A DNA stretch of 64,000 nt. Source: Osedax fenrisi (lineage: Eukaryota > Annelida > Polychaeta > Sabellida > Siboglinidae). Positions 59,350-64,000 of the stretch are shown one piece after another. Under the pieces are notes generated by a model. It ran no database searches, was not told where the DNA came from, and saw only the letters and a list, made by a program, of their open reading frames with translations. Numbering within the stretch: position 1 is the first letter of the stretch; every line of letters begins with the position of its first letter. Where the stretch lies: contig OZ025244.1 in the NCBI GenBank assembly GCA_964019155.1, forward strand, positions 5,822,419 to 5,886,418, in the 5' to 3' direction. The translations under genes and the position numbers were made by a program.

Positions 59350-59815
59350 TAGTTAACTAATACGCCTTAAGTGTGAGCGCAAACGGTAAATCTAACAAAT
59401 TACTTTTATTCAATAATGTCGGTAATGATATCCGATATTCATCGAATTGGATATCGGTGCACTTCCGAATCACTGATATAATTACGAATTCGACCAATTA
59501 TAACGTCCGCTATCGGCGATATTAACGCTCACATAAAGGGGTGGTAATCCTTAAATCACTACGAGATCGGACGACATTCGACGAGATTCACAACGCTATT
59601 ATTACACGTACTTAGTGGGCTTGTACTAGATTGAGACTGACTAGATGCGAACACACCCACCGAAGTAGAGTGAGGGGGTGATTGAGTGACTGAGTTACAA
59701 ATATATAGAGATAGATAGACAGAGAGGGGGAGCTTATTAAAATTAAAGTAGCTAATTATCACCGATTGAAAAGAGACCGCTAGGCTTATAATTAGAGGTT
59801 ATCGAGGTAGTTATG
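59350..59815. promoter_or_regulatory. Third GC-richer island
   Basis: Mixed-composition DNA with many short inverted phrases (ATATCCGATATTCATCG, TTGGATATCGGTG, GCTATCGGCGATATTAACG) and TAATTA-type sites (CTAATTATCACCG, CCAATTATAACG). The minus frame at 59559-59762 has no recognisable domain. Possible regulatory DNA or a decayed transposon end; undecided. Confidence 0.3.
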
Positions 59816-59905
59816 GTGTAAGTGTGCGTGCGTGCACACATGTGCGTGTATGAGTGTGTTTACGTGTGTGTCTGCGCGTGTGTTCGTGTGTGCGTGTGTA
59901 CGTTA
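59816..59905. repeat. (TG)n-rich simple repeat
   Basis: An alternating GT/GC purine-pyrimidine tract (GTGTGCGTGCGTGCACACAT, GTGTGTCTGCGCGTGTG). The Cys/Val-rich frame across it is an artefact. Confidence 0.85.
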
Positions 59906-60785
59906 AGGTGGAGTGAAATATATGTTTTTTCGAAAATTGATATTGACTGGTTACGGTTAATAAGAGGAATGACTTATAAGTATAAATCCGAAGTTTTGTT
60001 TAAAACTGATACCTGCAAGGTATTACGATATCACCTAGAAGTTTAACATGGGGTAGATAGCATGTTTTAACATTGAGGACATAGGAATCAAATTCAATCG
60101 ATTTTTTTGAACGTATACATTATTCAAATGTAATGAAAGTGAAGTATATGGTTAATAAGTATGACTATAGCAGTATTTAATAAAAAAAAATTGAAAAAAA
60201 TAATATTTCTAATTTTCCTAGTAAATCAAGGAATAGTGATTTATAAATGATAATTTAATTAATTATAAATAGTTTATATTAATAAAACTACTTCATTATT
60301 AATTATTTACTATTTTATATAGTCATATATATAATGTTACTATATATAATATATATATATGATATATTTATTGATATACAACAAAAACTTAACTTATTTA
60401 ACAAAATAACGATTTAATATTATGAAATATGTCCAATTGTATAAATGTGTCTAGAATTTTTTTTTTTACATATTTAAAAAAAAAAAATTGCTATCAAATG
60501 TGGAAATATATTTGTTATGTGATATTAATTTTTTACGCATATCTAGACATTTATAGTAATTTTAACTCATTTGTTAGCGTAAATATTTTCGATATAGCGT
60601 TTTATAGTGTACAATACAGTATATTATGGTATAAAAAGCGTACTAGGTACTAGTATACCATAAATTATAAAACCTATACCAAAATATTTGTCATACAATA
60701 AGCTATAGGTTGCAGACCAGGTGTTATACGTATTTGAAATTTGTTGAAAATCACTCCATCTTAGTGTACGCTGTACGCACGTCGT
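59890..60785. mobile_element. Possible inverted-repeat element of about 0.9 kb
   Basis: GTGTACGTTAAGGTGGAGTG at about 59895 is mirrored by CACTCCATCTTAGTGTACGC at about 60751-60770 (about 17 of 20 positions pair). The interior is AT-rich with no ORF beyond a 74-codon Ile/Tyr/Phe-rich frame (60429-60653). A similar start, GTGTACGTTAAGCCGGATC, occurs at about 60827, and both interiors share short phrases such as TTAACATGGGG. The target duplication is not clear. Confidence 0.4.
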
Positions 60786-61735
60786 GCGAGTATGCGTATA
60801 TAGGTGCATGTGTATATGTACGTGTGTGTACGTTAAGCCGGATCATATACGTATACCCTATAGAGAATACTTTATTATATAATAGCTAACGTATCTCTAC
60901 GTATATTACGATTGAACATATTGAAAGCAAAATCCGAAAACAAAAATTAAATCCTATAATGCATGGATCTAATTTTTAGTAACTATAGTTATTGAGCGGT
61001 TTTTCATAGAAAATGAGTATTGAATAGATACACATGTTAACATGGGGTTAATAGGAAGTAATTTAAATTGTTTATTAATCAGTTTATATACACCATATTT
61101 TAATAAAAATACATACATTTTCTTATAATTATATGTATTAATATATTGTATCTCGATAAACATGTAGAAATATTTGAAAAAATATGATTTATTTTATTAT
61201 TTTCATTTATAAATTGTTTTAAAAAAATAATAATAATATGTTATATATACATATTAATAGCAATATAGATAACCTTATTTTTATTATTTATTAATGTAAT
61301 AATTACAAAAATTCTGATTAACAATTTATAATATACTTTTTTTTTGAATTTCTCAATGGCCTCAAAAAAAAATGATGGCATATTTTGTTGATTTGTGTGT
61401 GTTGTATCTTAAGTATATTATAGATTTTATAATAATAATAATGTATGCATTAAATGCTATCATATTTAGTAGTGACATTTTTTGTGGATAAATTCCGAAG
61501 ATATTAAATATAATATTACCTGTTTTCTTAAATCAAATAACGCTCTTAAACTACTGAATTATATTTTTATTAATGCGATTTTAATACGCGTGCAATTTCC
61601 TTTAAGAATATTCTAGGGTTTTTCAATTCTAAAAAGTACTAGCTGACTTATTGTACGACGTAAACTGTACGACAGTGTACGTGTATGTCTGTATGTATGT
61701 TTGCATGTATATATATATATATATATATCATGTAA
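60786..61735. other. AT-rich stretch, possibly a relative of the preceding element
   Basis: It begins with GTGTGTACGTTAAGCCGG and ends near 61675 with GTACGACAGTGTACGTG, a weak inverse. Apart from the phrase likenesses noted for 59890-60785, no gene is seen. Confidence 0.3.
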
Positions 61736-62060
61736 TATGGTTTATTAGTAACCGTTACAAAGTGATGACACTCCACGAAAGGTCACGTAAAATAAATAAT
61801 ACAAAATAAAACTTAAACTTAACCACAAAAATAAAAAAAATCTATCGGAACAAAGTGGAAGTAATAATAACGAAATATAAAAGATAATAATAATATAATG
61901 CAATTAGAGGGAGGATATGTATCACTTGAGATGAGTATTTAAGTATGTGGGAAATTGAATGGATCTTATAATTGAAGTAATACATTCCACATATATGGTA
62001 TAATGTACGATAATGAGCGTTTCTGGAATGTAAGGGAGGATGGCTGTGGTGTAACGATAC

Positions 62061-62105
<45 letters not shown>
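61736..62105. other. AT-rich stretch, no gene seen
   Basis: Contains a (TA)n tract at about 62064-62101. The open frames on both strands here (61966-62245) cross that tract and are artefacts. Confidence 0.5.
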
Positions 62106-62107
<2 letters not shown>

Positions 62108-62262
62108 TCGCCTTGTTTCATTATTGGTTTCGAAACATTGTCATCTGGTTTCATTATTGGTTTCAAAACTTCTGAATTCAAAAATTTGTGGTATCGAAAC
62201 AGTTGGCTCTGGTTTCGAAACTATTTTGAAACATCACAATTGTGACCCGTGATCATCCCTAA
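62106..62262 (-). mobile_element. Possible hAT-type transposon end
   Basis: Read on the minus strand from 62262, the sequence begins TAGGGATGATCACGGGTC, similar to the common hAT end (C/T)AGGG(A/G)TG. GGTTTCGAAAC-like motifs then recur five times within 130 bp, like subterminal transposase sites. No partner end is identified. Confidence 0.4.
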
Positions 62263-62539
62263 TATATATATATATATATATACTGAACGTTGAAAATATA
62301 TCGTGGATGGTGGAGCGAATTAAGAGTAAGTCACATATATATATATATATATATGCAGAAGTGGAGGAATATAAAGATTTATGGGTTATAGAAAGGAGTC
62401 GAATTATGGTTCTTTTTTATAGGGGAACTACTTTGGTAGAAGTTGAAAGGAGTCAGTATAGGAATGGTCAGATAGTTTTATATTGAAAATGGATCGTATG
62501 TATGATCTGATGATTCCATTTAATGGGGCGATGGAGGAA

Positions 62540-63480
62540 GCAGGAAGATTATAATAAAGAAGAACAATAATAAATACGATAAATTACAAGTGATTTAATA
62601 AGGACAGCACATAGGGAACTATATATTTACTGATACATCTGTTTATAAATAAATTATAATTAGCAACTTCAGAAATTGTAGCTATATAGCTAGAACAAGC
62701 TAAATCATAGTCGAAAATTACACCAAGAATATGGACTGACTTGGAAATACTAATTTTTTAAACGTAAAAGGAAGGGAATGCCGGGGAGTTCGCAAGTATG
62801 TTGATGAGGGGTGTTTTTGAGGTATTAATAGATGATTATTTGATACACCAGTATGTAATAGATGAGGTACATGCAATTAATTGAGAATTATCTGGAGTGG
62901 ATATATGAAGGAAAAATATATAAGATATAAATAGCCAGGAAATTGGGATTTAATTTACATTATAGGTGCTATATATATGGATAATAGTATGCATATGGTA
63001 ATAACTGGGCCTAGGACAGAACCTTGTGGGGGGTCAAAAGAGAAATCACTGAATTTATCCGAAGATTATCTGTTTATGATGTATATGTTAAGCCATTTGA
63101 GCCAAAGTATACCATTAATGCCAATCATATCAAGTATATAGATAATAATATCATGGTGAAGAGAGTACAATGCGCAAAAGAGATCAAGAGGAACAATTTG
63201 ATAACATAGCTATGGAGAAACTTTGGCATGTATATTATTCAAGATTTTAAGGAGGGCTGTCTCAGTTAAGTGATCTCTATTGTAGAGAATATAGTATGCA
63301 ACTAGGGGGGTACGGCACTAGATAGTATTTTAAATGTATACATATTAAAAAGGTCAGACGGAGAGAAGGAAATGTATTTTAAAATGAAGTAATATATGTA
63401 ATATATTGAGAGGAGTAAATAGAAAATTATCAATTTGATTAATGATCAATATACAAGGGATGCTGTATTTGATGAATGTA
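62540..63480 (-). pseudogene. Decayed L2/Rex-like reverse transcriptase
   Basis: Minus-strand translation from about 63300 gives RDHLTETALLKILNN, the HSTETALL block. It continues as LDLFCALYSLHHDIIIYILD for the usual LDLSAAFDTVDHDILLxRL, GILWLKWL for WFxSYL, and PPQGSVLGP for GVPQGSVLGP near 63030. VHILGVIFDYDLACSSYIA lies near 62700-62740. This order is typical of L2/CR1/Rex1-group LINEs. Motif A has lost its catalytic aspartates (SAAFD to CALYS), stops interrupt the frame, and the YADD region is not recognisable. Above 63300 the phrase SPSDLFNMYTF fits the usual PSDLSNYRPIS. The forward 61-codon frame at 63024-63209 is antisense noise. Confidence 0.78.
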
Positions 63481-64000
63481 AGTATTGATTAAGTAGATAG
63501 ATAATATTTTCTCCGATAAAAAGTTAGATAATTCATTACATAGTTTATTTTTAGAAATATTTAATATGTAGGGTATGTAAAGGGGAAATACAAATTCTAA
63601 CTATGACAAATGTGGCAGGATTAGTGTAGGAAATTATATTGGTTTTATTTATATAGAAACAAGATTTTTCTTTGCTGATATGATATTTGTAGAATTTGCG
63701 ATGATTAGTAAATGACAAAAGATTTTAAGATAAGAAGTATATGGAGATGAAGATAAGATGTAAACAATGGGCAATTATTATGTAGGGAAATATTATTAGA
63801 TATATGAGGGGAAATTTTTCAAATAGAAGGTGATTTATTGATTGGGGGTGTGGGTAATGATACAAGAATTGGTACAAGTACAGAGGAGAATAAATGAATA
63901 TTAATAGATTTATTTTTTATAATGAATGAGTTTTAGTATAGTTTTTTAAATAAATATCCATAAATATCTATTTTATATTTAATGTTCAATTAATTTATTT
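63481..64000. other. AT-rich end of window
   Basis: Probably the upstream part of the LINE relic on the minus strand, but no motif can be assigned. No other feature is seen. Confidence 0.35.

Noticed and set aside
59822..60046. 74-codon Cys/Val-rich frame
   Set aside because: Its first half is a translation of a TG/CG simple repeat.

Overview
The window looks like nuclear DNA of an invertebrate animal with a very AT-rich genome, full of (TA)n tracts. Two things point to an animal: a split homeobox gene, and a set of animal-type transposons (Helitron, CR1-like and other LINEs, pogo/Tigger elements, a tRNA-derived SINE). I cannot name the species. No bacterial, phage or CRISPR feature is visible.

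Region 1 (1-31362) is one continuous array of Helitron-like units joined head to tail: one partial unit and seven complete ones. Each complete unit begins TCTATACTATA, carries a conserved 5' module of about 0.5-0.9 kb with two adjacent hairpins, then a long run of an 84-107 bp minisatellite, and ends in a GC-rich hairpin region plus CTAG. The next unit's TC follows directly. The order of unit sizes (7.4, 2.5, 3.0 kb) occurs twice, about 17.1 kb apart, so the array also grew by multi-unit duplication. It encodes no protein. Its right edge is a bare Helitron 3' end followed by T.

Region 2 (31363-45640) is a nest of transposons. A decayed LINE endonuclease frame breaks at 32175 and resumes at 45204, with ACACG on both sides of about 13 kb of inserted DNA. 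Inside lies a 12.2 kb foldback-like element (32454-44646, TA duplication, arms of tandem subrepeats). Inside that are minisatellites, a nearly intact CR1-type retrotransposon (ORF1 36650-37633, ORF2 37715-40504, separated only by a UGA-CUA stop in the same frame) and a 2 kb long-inverted-repeat element. A tRNA-derived SINE closes the right end.

Region 3 (45641-50500) holds minus-strand LINE relics, a second SINE copy and TA repeats.

Region 4 (50574-64000) contains the only host gene recognised: the 3' end of a Prd-like homeobox gene on the minus strand (exons 51508-51415 and 50857-50574). Upstream of it is a long AT desert with pogo/Tigger remnants and MITEs set in (TA)n tracts, a few GC-richer islands that could be regulatory, and a decayed L2/Rex-like reverse transcriptase near the right end. 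These parts do not form a shared pathway. The window is a transposon-dominated flank or large intron of a developmental gene.
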